From Paenibacillus_AR mesotrionivorans (GTDB lineage Bacteria > Bacillota > Bacilli > Paenibacillales > NBRC-103111), in NCBI RefSeq assembly GCF_046098205.1, contig NZ_JBJURJ010000014.1:62001-126000 (forward strand): a stretch of 64,000 bases of DNA. Direction: 5' to 3'. Position numbers and translations under genes: made by a program. This document shows positions 34,833 to 42,255 of this stretch, piece by piece; the stretch's first letter is position 1, and every line of letters starts with the position of its first letter. Below the pieces are notes generated by a model. The model saw nothing but the letters and a program-made list of their open reading frames with translations. It had not been told where the DNA came from and made no database searches.

Positions 34833-35222
34833 TTATACTTTCTCGTCGATCAGAATACCTGCAAACTCCATCATTTTCACTACGAGGTCAAGAGTCTTCT
34901 CCGGTGGAATCTCACGAATCAGCTCCCCCGTCTCCTTGTTGAACACCTTGACCATAATAGCATGAGTTCCTTCATGCACCCTCATCTCGAAAGACGTTGT
35001 TGGCCCCTCTAAAGCCTTAATCGCCCGATCTATCGCCTTGACCAACTGCCCCTCGCCAACCGATACACGCACACCTTGTACCTCTAACGTCCGAACAGCT
35101 TCGCCGCTTCTTGCCAGTCTTAACATATCAGGCGATGAAGGTGCTGACGATGCCACCGGTTTCAGATCAGACGCATAACTTTGTGCTGCCGGTCTTCCAT
35201 TACCAACAGGTTGAATACTCAT
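34833..35222 (-). CDS. flaG: FlaG family flagellar protein
   Basis: 129 residues. The FlaG core covers about residues 50-125: LVKAIDRAIKALEGPTTSFE, then VKVFNKETGELIREIPPEK and MEFAGILIDEKV. It affects filament length in other bacteria. ATG at 35222 has GGAGGTG five bases upstream. It is the first gene behind a sigma-D promoter (35257-35282) and is followed 13 bases later by fliD. Confidence 0.92.
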   Translation of the reverse strand: MSIQPVGNGRPAAQSYASDLKPVASSAPSSPDMLRLARSGEAVRTLEVQGVRVSVGEGQLVKAIDRAIKALEGPTTSFEMRVHEGTHAIMVKVFNKETGELIREIPPEKTLDLVVKMMEFAGILIDEKV

Positions 35223-35256
35223 TAACTCACCTCCGAACAAAAAAAGTATACTTCTT

Positions 35257-35282
35257 ATATCGGCAGATCAATGCTGTCTTTA
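35257..35282 (-). promoter_or_regulatory. Sigma-D promoter of flaG-fliD-GT-fliS-fliT
   Basis: Minus strand TAAA (35279-35282), 14 bases, GCCGATAT (35257-35264). This matches the sigma-D consensus fully apart from a spacer one base shorter than the commonest 15. Confidence 0.85.
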
Positions 35283-35291
35283 TAGAGAAAA

Positions 35292-35316
35292 AAGACTCTG
35301 GGCTCCCCAGAGTCTT
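35292..35316 (-). terminator. Intrinsic terminator of hag
   Basis: Minus strand AAGACTCTGGGG ... CCCAGAGTCTT followed by TTTTCTC. It is a strong terminator between hag and the flaG promoter. Confidence 0.9.
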
Positions 35317-35335
35317 CCGAAAATTATCGTTTTTC

Positions 35336-36103
35336 TTAACGGAGCAGAGACAGTACGCCTTGCGGAGCCTGGTTCGCTTGTGCCAGCATCGCTTGGGAGG
35401 ATTGGAGCAAAATTTGGTTCTTGGACAGCTCCACCATTTCCTTGGCCATGTCAGTATCGCGAATCCGGGATTCTGCTGCTGTCAGGTTCTCAACAGTGGT
35501 ACCCAGGTTGTTAGAAGTGTACTCCAGACGGTTTTGAAGCGCACCCAGCTTAGCACGTTGGGTAGATACGGCTTCGATTGCTGTTTCGACATCAGACAAT
35601 GTAGAGGCAGAAGTCAGCCCAGCGAAGCTTGTTGTTGTAATGGCGGCGATGGCAATATCTTGGGAGCTATCATTGGACCGCACAGTGACTCCACCTGTAA
35701 TGTTAATACCATTGAACTTGGTATCGGTCATAATGCTTCCAATTTGCGTGCCAAGTGCTTGAAGCTCCTCGGAGATGTTAGTCTTATCATTGGTAGTGTA
35801 CGTGCCGGTTGCCTTCTGCACATTCAGTTCCTTCATCCGGGTCAGCATGGCACTGACTTCGTTCATTGCTCCTTCAGCAGTTTGTACGAAGGAAATACCG
35901 TCTTGAACGTTACGTTGAGCCATTTCCAGACCGCGAATTTGTCCGCGCATTTTCTCGGATACAGCCAAACCTGCAGCGTCGTCGCCTGCACGGTTGATGC
36001 GAAGACCGGAAGACAGCTTTTCCATGTTTTTGCCTGTGGCAACATTGTTCAGACCCATGTTGCGGTGGTTGTTCAGTGCTGTGATGTTGTGGTTAATACG
36101 CAT
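35336..36103 (-). CDS. hag: Flagellin
   Basis: Structural subunit of the filament. 255 residues, a short flagellin. The conserved D0/D1 ends are MRINHNITALNNHRNMGLNN ... RINRAGDDAAGLAVSEKMRG and ESRIRDTDMAKEMVELSKNQ ... NQAPQGVLSLL. The central exposed part (about residues 115-195) is small and Ser/Thr-rich (SNDSSQDIAIAAITTTSF), offering O-glycosylation sites. It has a perfect sigma-D promoter, a leader with a CsrA-type hairpin and AAGGAGG, and its own terminator. Confidence 0.98.
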   Translation of the reverse strand: MRINHNITALNNHRNMGLNNVATGKNMEKLSSGLRINRAGDDAAGLAVSEKMRGQIRGLEMAQRNVQDGISFVQTAEGAMNEVSAMLTRMKELNVQKATGTYTTNDKTNISEELQALGTQIGSIMTDTKFNGINITGGVTVRSNDSSQDIAIAAITTTSFAGLTSASTLSDVETAIEAVSTQRAKLGALQNRLEYTSNNLGTTVENLTAAESRIRDTDMAKEMVELSKNQILLQSSQAMLAQANQAPQGVLSLLR

Positions 36104-36134
36104 GATAAAATTCCTCCTTGAGTTGGTTGCATGT

Positions 36135-36148
36135 CCACATCCATGTGG
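36135..36148 (-). promoter_or_regulatory. CsrA-binding hairpin in the hag leader
   Basis: Minus strand CCACATGGATGTGG: a 5-bp stem presenting TGGA in the loop, close to the CsrA consensus (ACARGGAUGU). A second GGA lies in the hag ribosome-binding site AAGGAGG (about 36110-36116). This is the two-site arrangement known from B. subtilis hag. Confidence 0.75.
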
Positions 36149-36161
36149 ATTGATTAATTGC

Positions 36162-36187
36162 CAGTTCAGATCGGCCGCCCTGAACTG
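36162..36187 (-). promoter_or_regulatory. 5' hairpin of the hag leader
   Basis: CAGTTCAG ... CTGAACTG, an 8-bp perfect inverted repeat just downstream of the sigma-D -10 box, so near the 5' end of the hag transcript. It could protect the mRNA; this is inferred. Confidence 0.5.
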
Positions 36188-36198
36188 TCATGATATAT

Positions 36199-36225
36199 AT
36201 ATCGGCATGATTCGCCATTTCTTTA
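36199..36225 (-). promoter_or_regulatory. Sigma-D promoter of hag
   Basis: Minus strand TAAA (36222-36225), exactly 15 bases, GCCGATAT (36199-36206), a full consensus match. It lies at the very end of and just downstream of csrA, whose stop codon is at 36233. Confidence 0.95.
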
Positions 36226-36232
36226 TAGCCGA

Positions 36233-36472
36233 TTACAGATTCTTTTTGAATTTTTTCAACTCATCCGACAGATGGAGGAGATTAACTGGCTGGCTTGCGG
36301 CGTCCCGATTCATCTCTTTAACGGAAACCAGCAGTTCCTTTCTTAGGATTGGCACTTGTCTGGGTGCAGTGATCCCTAGCTTCACTGTATCCCCTTCCGT
36401 CTCCAGGATGGTAATCTCAATCTCGTCGTGGATGATGACGGACTGACCTTTCTTGCGGGAAAGAACCAGCAT
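36233..36472 (-). CDS. csrA: Translational regulator CsrA
   Basis: RNA-binding dimer that represses flagellin translation. 79 residues. MLVLSRKKGQSVIIHDEIEITILE and GITAPRQVPILRKEL are the family RNA-binding strands (L4, R6 and R44-type positions kept). Its ATG overlaps the fliW stop by one base (TGATG). The protein has a C-terminal extension beyond the core, as in other Bacillales CsrA. Confidence 0.97.
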   Translation of the reverse strand: MLVLSRKKGQSVIIHDEIEITILETEGDTVKLGITAPRQVPILRKELLVSVKEMNRDAASQPVNLLHLSDELKKFKKNL

Positions 36473-36885
36473 CAGCTCTCCTCCTCCTGTCCATCGGTAT
36501 CAGCAAGCAGTGGATGCCGCGTTAAATACTCTGTATTCGTGAGGATCACTTGCTTACCCTGTCCGCTTCCCATATGAATCACAACAGGTGCTACCAAGTT
36601 TACCATTGCTGTAGCAAGATCGTCTCGGACATTAACTACAACTAACACCATGATGTCGGCAGGCGACTGGATTTGAAGCTCTGTTATAGCACGCTCCGGA
36701 AGCTGGAACTCATACGATGGATAGAACACAAACGGATCGGCCAGAATGAAAGCCAAATCCTCATCCTCCACAGATTGCAAACGGCATAGAGGTGAACCTT
36801 CTTCCAGAAATTCCAGCATGAATTGGTGCCTCTCCTCGAAGCCGGGTAGCCCTTCACGAAATGTAATGGTCATACTGTCTTTCAT
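36472..36885 (-). CDS. fliW: Flagellar assembly factor FliW
   Basis: Binds either flagellin or CsrA. When flagellin is secreted, FliW is freed to bind CsrA and relieve hag repression. 137 residues with the family features ITFREGLPGFEERHQFML and LADPFVFYPSYEF, and NLVAPVVIHMGSGQGKQVIL near the C-terminus. It directly precedes csrA with a one-base overlap. A strong hairpin lies in the gap to yviE upstream. Confidence 0.96.
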   Translation of the reverse strand: MKDSMTITFREGLPGFEERHQFMLEFLEEGSPLCRLQSVEDEDLAFILADPFVFYPSYEFQLPERAITELQIQSPADIMVLVVVNVRDDLATAMVNLVAPVVIHMGSGQGKQVILTNTEYLTRHPLLADTDGQEEES

Positions 36886-36919
36886 TTATACTCCCCCAAC
36901 CTTTTGATAAAAGTACAGA

Positions 36920-36951
36920 AGCTACAGGCAACCCATGGGATGCCTATAGCT
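36920..36951 (-). other. Strong hairpin between yviE and fliW
   Basis: AGCTATAGGCA ... TGCCTGTAGCT, 11-bp arms round CCCATGGG. No T-tract follows, so it is more likely an RNA processing or stability element than a terminator. Confidence 0.55.
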
Positions 36952-36953
36952 GC

Positions 36954-37520
36954 TTACACTCTCATATTAATCACAGGCGGCGTTATTGTCAGTGACGGGT
37001 ACTGTTCCATATAGATCCGCACATATCCGCGATGATACTGAATCTCTGGTTTGTGAACCTGCACATCCACCTGCACCGAACCTTCCTCTACCTGCATGTT
37101 GATCTCATGAGGTGTATAGGAGAAGGAGATATTTGCAGGAGATGCATGCCCGTAGATTTGCAAGTCTGGCGCACCCTCAATAAATTCATCTAGCGCCATG
37201 TCGGGCATCGGATTCACCCGGTTGCGCAGGTCTCCCATCCTGTTTCCCTTCTCCACCATATGGATCAGATTCTGCCGTGCAACCTCCTGGTATTGGGCAT
37301 AGAGCCGGGACCAGAAAGCCTCCTGCTTGCCTCCGGTCAGCGCATTGTTGGTCAAGGTTTGATCAATCTTTAATTCCCCCGGACGATTCTCAGCAGTAAC
37401 CCGGGCGGGAGTGGATTTTATCACCATATCAGGTTGTGGTCTGCGGATCTCGTATTGCCCTAACTGTGATTCAATCCCGATTCTTCCCCTCTGCGATTGA
37501 ATCGATAACTGTGGAACCAT
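36954..37520 (-). CDS. yviE: YviE-like DUF6470 protein
   Basis: 188 residues. It begins VPQLSIQSQRGRIGIES and ends with beta-rich repeats (QVDVQVHKPEIQYHRGYVRI, SLTITPPVINMRV). It holds the place of yviE between flgL and fliW in the B. subtilis order. Its function is not known; it has no signal peptide or membrane segment. ATG is preceded by GGAGGGGAGGA. Confidence 0.85.
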   Translation of the reverse strand: MVPQLSIQSQRGRIGIESQLGQYEIRRPQPDMVIKSTPARVTAENRPGELKIDQTLTNNALTGGKQEAFWSRLYAQYQEVARQNLIHMVEKGNRMGDLRNRVNPMPDMALDEFIEGAPDLQIYGHASPANISFSYTPHEINMQVEEGSVQVDVQVHKPEIQYHRGYVRIYMEQYPSLTITPPVINMRV

Positions 37521-37543
37521 GCTCCTCCCCTCCTAGAACATGA

Positions 37544-38467
37544 TTATCTCAGGAAATCCACCAATGTCGGCATAATAATCTTCGCCCCGACAGATAATGA
37601 TGCCTGGTACACATTCTCGTTTACCTTGGCTTTTATAATCAGTTCTTCAATGTCGGCATCCTCAGTTTTGGACTGCAGACTTTCTAAGTTATAACTTAAG
37701 TCACCCAGCCGTTGCTGAATTAATTCCACACGATTGGCTCTGGCTCCAACCTCAGCTCTTTGATTGAGGATCTTATCCATTCTGGACTCCAAATGGGGCA
37801 GTTGATCCTTTACCCCATCATAATTTCCGGACTTCAAATTTGCAATTAGTTGATCTGCAACATGGAAAATATTATCGTCCTCATTCTTAGGTGCAGTCAC
37901 TCCAGTAGGAGGATATCCGAACACTTCACTCCCTTTGACATTTACGCTAAGCTGGACTCCTGTATTGACAACATAATTAATGTCCCCCAAATCCGTCACA
38001 ACCGTTTTAGGGTCAACTGATGAATCGTAAGGGGCACTGTCTGTGAACTGGCCATTAAAAACATATTTTCCGTTAAACTGGCTATTGGAGATATCTAGCA
38101 ATTGATCCTTAAGCTGCCCAATTTCGCTGGCAATATTGTCAAGAGCAGTTTGTGGATTGGTTCCTGTTGAACCAGTAACGGACAATTCCTTCATCCGTTT
38201 CAGAACATCTCCAACTTGGGATAACATTGTATCATTAAACTCAAGCCAAGATCCTGCAGAATCTACATTGCTCTGGTATTTCTCATTAATCGACAAATCG
38301 CTCCGGTAACGCAAGGCATACGTAATACCAACCGGGTCATCAGAAGGTCGGTTTATAAGGCGCCCTGTTGACATCTGTTCTTGAAGACCTTGCATATTGC
38401 GAAGGTTCGTATTAATGTTCCGCAGCAATTGATTGGAAATCGAATTTTGAGTCACTCGTCCAAGCAT
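37544..38467 (-). CDS. flgL: Flagellar hook-filament junction protein FlgL
   Basis: 307 residues. The N-terminus GRVTQNSISNQLLRNINTNL ... QMSTGRLINRPSDDPVG and the C-terminal helix (IEELIIKAKVNENVYQASL) have the flagellin-like fold of HAP3. The ATG at 38467 has AGGGAG ten bases upstream; GTG at 38476 is too close to it. It lies 37 bases after flgK. Confidence 0.95.
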   Translation of the reverse strand: MLGRVTQNSISNQLLRNINTNLRNMQGLQEQMSTGRLINRPSDDPVGITYALRYRSDLSINEKYQSNVDSAGSWLEFNDTMLSQVGDVLKRMKELSVTGSTGTNPQTALDNIASEIGQLKDQLLDISNSQFNGKYVFNGQFTDSAPYDSSVDPKTVVTDLGDINYVVNTGVQLSVNVKGSEVFGYPPTGVTAPKNEDDNIFHVADQLIANLKSGNYDGVKDQLPHLESRMDKILNQRAEVGARANRVELIQQRLGDLSYNLESLQSKTEDADIEELIIKAKVNENVYQASLSVGAKIIMPTLVDFLR

Positions 38468-38504
38468 AACCCACACACTCCCTAACTCAGGCTGCTATGC
38501 CTGC

Positions 38505-40076
38505 TTATCTTCCGACTACACCCATTCCATTGATAATCTTGTCCAACATCTCATCAACCGACGTCATCACTCTAGCTGCTGCATTATAGGCATGCTGATA
38601 CTTAATCATGCTGGTCATTTCTTCATCAATTGATACACCACTTACCGATTGGCGTCTGGAATCGACCTGATCGACAACCATTTTGGAGTTGTTGGTCTGC
38701 CGTTTCGCAGCATCCGTCTGCACACCCAATTGGCCCACAATAGAACGGAAGAAGTCATTCACGGTACCGTTTAAGGTCAATTCTCCATTCGATATGGAAG
38801 CGAAGCTGACCTTGGTGTCCACCAGTTGAGCAATTCCCAAGGCAAGATCTTTATTTCCCTTGACTACCTTTTCAGTGGTCCCATCCATATAAGTTCTCAT
38901 CGAAGAAGCAATATAAGAAGCATCCTCCAAAATTTTGCTGTTTACTTGGAAAGAGCTTGCCGTAATCGTTCCGCCGTCTTTGGAGACGAAGAAATTGTCA
39001 CCGGCAGTGACTGCTCCATCAACCAGTGTATATCCCAGCTTGTGCAGGCCATTCAGACCGGCCACTTTTACTGTTAGGTCCGAGGCCAGAGTTCTGGAGG
39101 CTACAGTTCCTGTATATGTTGTGGTGCCCAGCGTAGTTCCTTCAGGAATAACAGAACCGGAGGGAATGGTTATTGTAATTTCTCCGTTGGCCATTGCGTT
39201 AGCCAGATGATCCAGCTGCTTCGTATAATCCGTAACAAAAACATCACGCGAAACAATCATGCCATACACTTCTCCACCATTTAACGTTCCGGAGGAGTAA
39301 GCATCCTGTAAGGAATCCACTGTGACTGGAGTCGCAACATTCCCGTTAACCAAACTGACTGTTCCCATCGAAACCTGATAACCTTGAGGGCCTTCTACCG
39401 CTGTCACATTGACAACTTTAGAAAGCTGGTCCACTAATAAATCCCTTTGGTCACGTAAATCATTCGCATTATCTCCTAGTCCTTCAATACGAACTATTTG
39501 GCTGTTTAAATTAGAGATTGTGCTGATCGTTGTATTAATCTGAGACACCTTAACTTGTATGTTTTCAGTGATGTCCGTACTCAAATCACTTAATTGCTTG
39601 CTTGCTTGATTGAAAGCATCTGTTAAAGATTGAGCAGTTTCTTTTACCAATTTACGTGCTGTAATATCTTCAGGAGATTCGCTCAGGTCATGCCACGCTT
39701 TATAAAAATTATCTACCACTGTCCGAATACCGGCATCCGATGGTTCATTCATGATGGTTTCCAGTTTTTCTAGGGTGTCCAACTGAATAGACCAGTTACC
39801 ATGCGTTTTATTTTCGTTCCGGTATTGAGCGTCAAGGAAACCCTCCCTGATGCGGTTGATGGAGCTGTACTCCACACCTGTCCCCAACTGTCCGGGCGCA
39901 TTGGAACGCATAAGCCCCACAGCTTCCATCGGCCTCGAGGCGGTCATGTTTACAGTCTGCCGCGAGTAGCCTTCCGTATTGGCGTTGGCAATGTTATGCC
40001 CTACCGTGCTTAATGCAGTCTGCTGGGTGAACAGGCTCCGTTTGGCCGTTTCCAGACTATGAAAAGTGGATCTCAT
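38505..40076 (-). CDS. flgK: Flagellar hook-associated protein FlgK
   Basis: Joins the hook to the filament junction. 523 residues. The N-terminal rod/hook motif AKRSLFTQQTALSTVGHNIANANTEGYSRQ is split here as AKRSLFTQQ and NIANANTEGYSRQ, and the C-terminus SIDEEMTSMIKYQHAYNAAARV is typical. ATG at 40076 with GAGGAG eight bases upstream. It lies 22 bases downstream of flgN. Confidence 0.96.
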   Translation of the reverse strand: MRSTFHSLETAKRSLFTQQTALSTVGHNIANANTEGYSRQTVNMTASRPMEAVGLMRSNAPGQLGTGVEYSSINRIREGFLDAQYRNENKTHGNWSIQLDTLEKLETIMNEPSDAGIRTVVDNFYKAWHDLSESPEDITARKLVKETAQSLTDAFNQASKQLSDLSTDITENIQVKVSQINTTISTISNLNSQIVRIEGLGDNANDLRDQRDLLVDQLSKVVNVTAVEGPQGYQVSMGTVSLVNGNVATPVTVDSLQDAYSSGTLNGGEVYGMIVSRDVFVTDYTKQLDHLANAMANGEITITIPSGSVIPEGTTLGTTTYTGTVASRTLASDLTVKVAGLNGLHKLGYTLVDGAVTAGDNFFVSKDGGTITASSFQVNSKILEDASYIASSMRTYMDGTTEKVVKGNKDLALGIAQLVDTKVSFASISNGELTLNGTVNDFFRSIVGQLGVQTDAAKRQTNNSKMVVDQVDSRRQSVSGVSIDEEMTSMIKYQHAYNAAARVMTSVDEMLDKIINGMGVVGR

Positions 40077-40098
40077 GTTTAGTTCTCCTCTCGGCCCT

Positions 40099-40599
40099 TT
40101 ACGCCCTGGAATCAAAGAAGCCGCTTCGTTTACTGTACCCGGCAGATTGCTGCTGTGGGTTCTGGTATACAGCCTCGTCCTCTGCGCCTACCAGCAAATT
40201 TAATGAATAATCGATAAACGCCAGGGACTGCTTTGCCAGTTCCTGATTGAGCTTATTCGCCGCCTTTAAACTCTCCAACACCTCAAGCAGCTGTGCTTGG
40301 GCTTCGATAAGCGCCTGTTTTTCGCCTGCCTTCACAATGATCCGGGTCAGGTCACTTACGGTAATGGCGGGATTGGGACGGTATCCCTTGCCCACCAGAT
40401 ATCGGTCTGCTTCGAACACACGCTTCTCTTCCAGTTCGCTCACGCGCTTTACGAGCTTGGATTCCTTATTGACCAGACCATTCAGTTGATCCACCTGGTT
40501 GTGTATGATGGCTTCCTTCTTCTGGGAGGCCAATTCGAGAAGCTGCTGATGGAGCCCCGTCATTTCCTGCATGATATCAACGATTTCCTGGATGGCCAA
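40099..40599 (-). CDS. flgN: FlgN family flagellar chaperone
   Basis: Export chaperone for FlgK and FlgL. 166 residues, almost all helical (QEIVDIMQEMTGLHQQLLEL, LVNKESKLVKRVSELEEKR), as expected for a FlgN coiled coil. It starts at TTG with GAGGT upstream. Sequence identity in this family is low; position between flgM and flgK supports the call. It corresponds to yvyG of B. subtilis. Confidence 0.85.
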   Translation of the reverse strand: MAIQEIVDIMQEMTGLHQQLLELASQKKEAIIHNQVDQLNGLVNKESKLVKRVSELEEKRVFEADRYLVGKGYRPNPAITVSDLTRIIVKAGEKQALIEAQAQLLEVLESLKAANKLNQELAKQSLAFIDYSLNLLVGAEDEAVYQNPQQQSAGYSKRSGFFDSRA

Positions 40600-40623
40600 G
40601 GGAATTCAACCTCGTTTCGTTTG

Positions 40624-40875
40624 CTATTTCAAATACGGCCAAAGCTTCTCGGCCACTTGTTTGGCGTCCACGTGATAGGTTCCGGTGGATACGGCTTTCT
40701 TCAGCTCATCGAGCTTTTCGGAGTTGCGGACGCTGCCTAAGAGCTCCTTGGCTTCTGTCGAGATCTGCACCTCATCCTTCCGGGATGCTCTCGAAGCGGC
40801 AGAGGCTTGGCTGCCTGCTGCGGTTTTCCTGTACGGATTCACATTTCCCACGCGGGAAGGTTCGTTTATTTTCAT
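40624..40875 (-). CDS. flgM: Anti-sigma-D factor FlgM
   Basis: Holds sigma-D inactive until the hook is complete. 83 residues. MKINEPSRVGNVNPYRK is a characteristic N-terminus, and the C-terminal half (DEVQISTEAKELLG ... SEKLDELKKAVSTGTYHVD ... VAEKLWPYL) is the sigma-binding region. ATG at 40875 with GAGGTG six bases upstream. It has a sigma-D promoter that lies inside the terminator of yvyF. Confidence 0.95.
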   Translation of the reverse strand: MKINEPSRVGNVNPYRKTAAGSQASAASRASRKDEVQISTEAKELLGSVRNSEKLDELKKAVSTGTYHVDAKQVAEKLWPYLK

Positions 40876-40907
40876 TATCCTCACCTCATTGTCAGGTCAA
40901 ATAAAAG

Positions 40908-40938
40908 AGCCGATAATCGTATATCCCTATTATCGGCT
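40908..40938 (-). terminator. Terminator after yvyF, overlapping the flgM promoter
   Basis: Minus strand AGCCGATAAT ... ATTATCGGCT, then CTTTTATTT. The 5' arm contains the sigma-D -10 box of flgM. Confidence 0.75.
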
Positions 40939-40957
40939 GAAACCTCGGCATTATTTA
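40930..40957 (-). promoter_or_regulatory. Sigma-D promoter of flgM
   Basis: Minus strand TAAA (40954-40957), 16 bases, GCCGATAA (40930-40937). It starts just after the yvyF stop codon. Transcription would begin inside the loop of the terminator hairpin. Confidence 0.8.
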
Positions 40958-40965
40958 GTTGATTA

Positions 40966-41397
40966 TCAAAACCGGTCCTTCTGCAGGCGGTCCTTGATAT
41001 TATAGCTGACGCTTTCGGACTGTTTATGTTTCATGGAATCCCGGCGCTGCTCGTCTTCCTTGGCATGCTGCATATCCCGGGTGATCTTCTTGCGGCAATC
41101 CTGACAGATATGCCCTTCCTTGATCGGTGCACCACAGGATTCGCAAGGGTAGAACATGTTGGGCATATTTAAAATGGAGATGCGCCCTTCGCGGATAAAC
41201 TTCACAATCTGGCGGAACGGGATCTCGGTTTCATCGCTTAACTGCTGAATGGTGCAGCCTCGATTATCTCTTAAATATTTGGCGGCAACCTCGTACATCT
41301 TATCAATTTCCTTAACGCATGCAGGGCAGACATCATGAATATTATTCTTGGCATAAAGTCGGCCGCAGCGGCTGCAATTATCTACGTTCAACCCCAT
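40966..41397 (-). CDS. yvyF: YvyF/TIGR03826-type flagellar operon protein
   Basis: 143 residues. N-terminal zinc-ribbon pair NCSRCGRLY ... VCPACV, a winged-helix-like middle (LRDNRGCTIQQLSDETEIPF), a second pair YPCESCGAPI ... HICQDC, and a charged tail. The role is not established; a regulatory one has been proposed in B. subtilis. ATG at 41397 with AGAGGTG upstream; the frame to 41460 is without support. It lies between comFC and flgM, as in B. subtilis. Confidence 0.88.
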   Translation of the reverse strand: MGLNVDNCSRCGRLYAKNNIHDVCPACVKEIDKMYEVAAKYLRDNRGCTIQQLSDETEIPFRQIVKFIREGRISILNMPNMFYPCESCGAPIKEGHICQDCRKKITRDMQHAKEDEQRRDSMKHKQSESVSYNIKDRLQKDRF

Positions 41398-41472
41398 TGA
41401 AGGCACCTCTTTCCCGGCTTCCTGTCCATCTAGCATACGATATTTTGGGAACCCCGACAATAGTCAATATCA

Positions 41473-42255
41473 TTACCTCGCCCAGCATAAACCATAGACT
41501 CTGGCCTGGGGCAAGCTTTCGCATAAGGCTTCTGCGCACTGGGTCAAGGTGCTCCCTGTGGTATAGACATCATCCACGATGAGAATCCGAAGCTTTCTCC
41601 GCCGAGCTGCACGCTGAAGCTTGACGGCACGTCCGGGAATAACGGCAAATGCACCCCGCATATTTGCCATCCGCTCTTCACGGGACATTTTACTTTGTTT
41701 GCCCGTATGCCGCTGCCGTGTCAGGAGAGAAGCAACTGGAAGACCTATCTGCTCGCCCAAAATAACAGCCATTTGCTCTGCCTGGTTAAACCCTCTCTCT
41801 GCCAACCGCTCCGCACTGACCGGCACGAAGGTAATACAGTCGAAGCCCCGCTTATCAATGGTAGGGTCCAGCATATACAGACGGTAAGCATGCACCAGCA
41901 TACGCCCGAGCAGCACCCGCAGCCTCTCGTTGCCACGGTATTTGTAAGCAGCCAGAAGCTCCCGCATGGCATCATCGTACCTTACGGCACTACGGTTCAT
42001 TACCAGAGTACGTGGCCCCAGCCGAAGGCAATCGGGGCAGGTCTCTCCCCGTCCGCACACCGGGCATTCCACCTCCCGGATCCAGGGAATGGCCTGAAAG
42101 CAGGAGTCGCATACCCGAAGCGGATTCCAGCCGGCATACTGCCTAGCTTGTGCGCAGGAACTGCATACGCGCGTTGGGGGAGCGATAAGGCGGGCCGTAT
42201 TCTGAATGAGCCATCGATGGAGAGTCTTCATATGCATGCTCCGCAATCCTCTCAT
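41473..42255 (-). CDS. comFC: ComF family protein (ComFC-like phosphoribosyltransferase)
   Basis: Late competence protein needed for DNA uptake or processing. 260 residues. N-terminal zinc cysteines (VCSSCAQ, VCDSCF, CPVCGRGETCPDC) and a C-terminal PRPP-binding motif ILIVDDVYTTGSTL near residue 228. Its ATG overlaps the comFA stop by four bases (ATGA). comFB of B. subtilis is absent. The nucleotide substrate, if any, is unknown. Confidence 0.93.
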   Translation of the reverse strand: MRGLRSMHMKTLHRWLIQNTARLIAPPTRVCSSCAQARQYAGWNPLRVCDSCFQAIPWIREVECPVCGRGETCPDCLRLGPRTLVMNRSAVRYDDAMRELLAAYKYRGNERLRVLLGRMLVHAYRLYMLDPTIDKRGFDCITFVPVSAERLAERGFNQAEQMAVILGEQIGLPVASLLTRQRHTGKQSKMSREERMANMRGAFAVIPGRAVKLQRAARRRKLRILIVDDVYTTGSTLTQCAEALCESLPQARVYGLCWAR

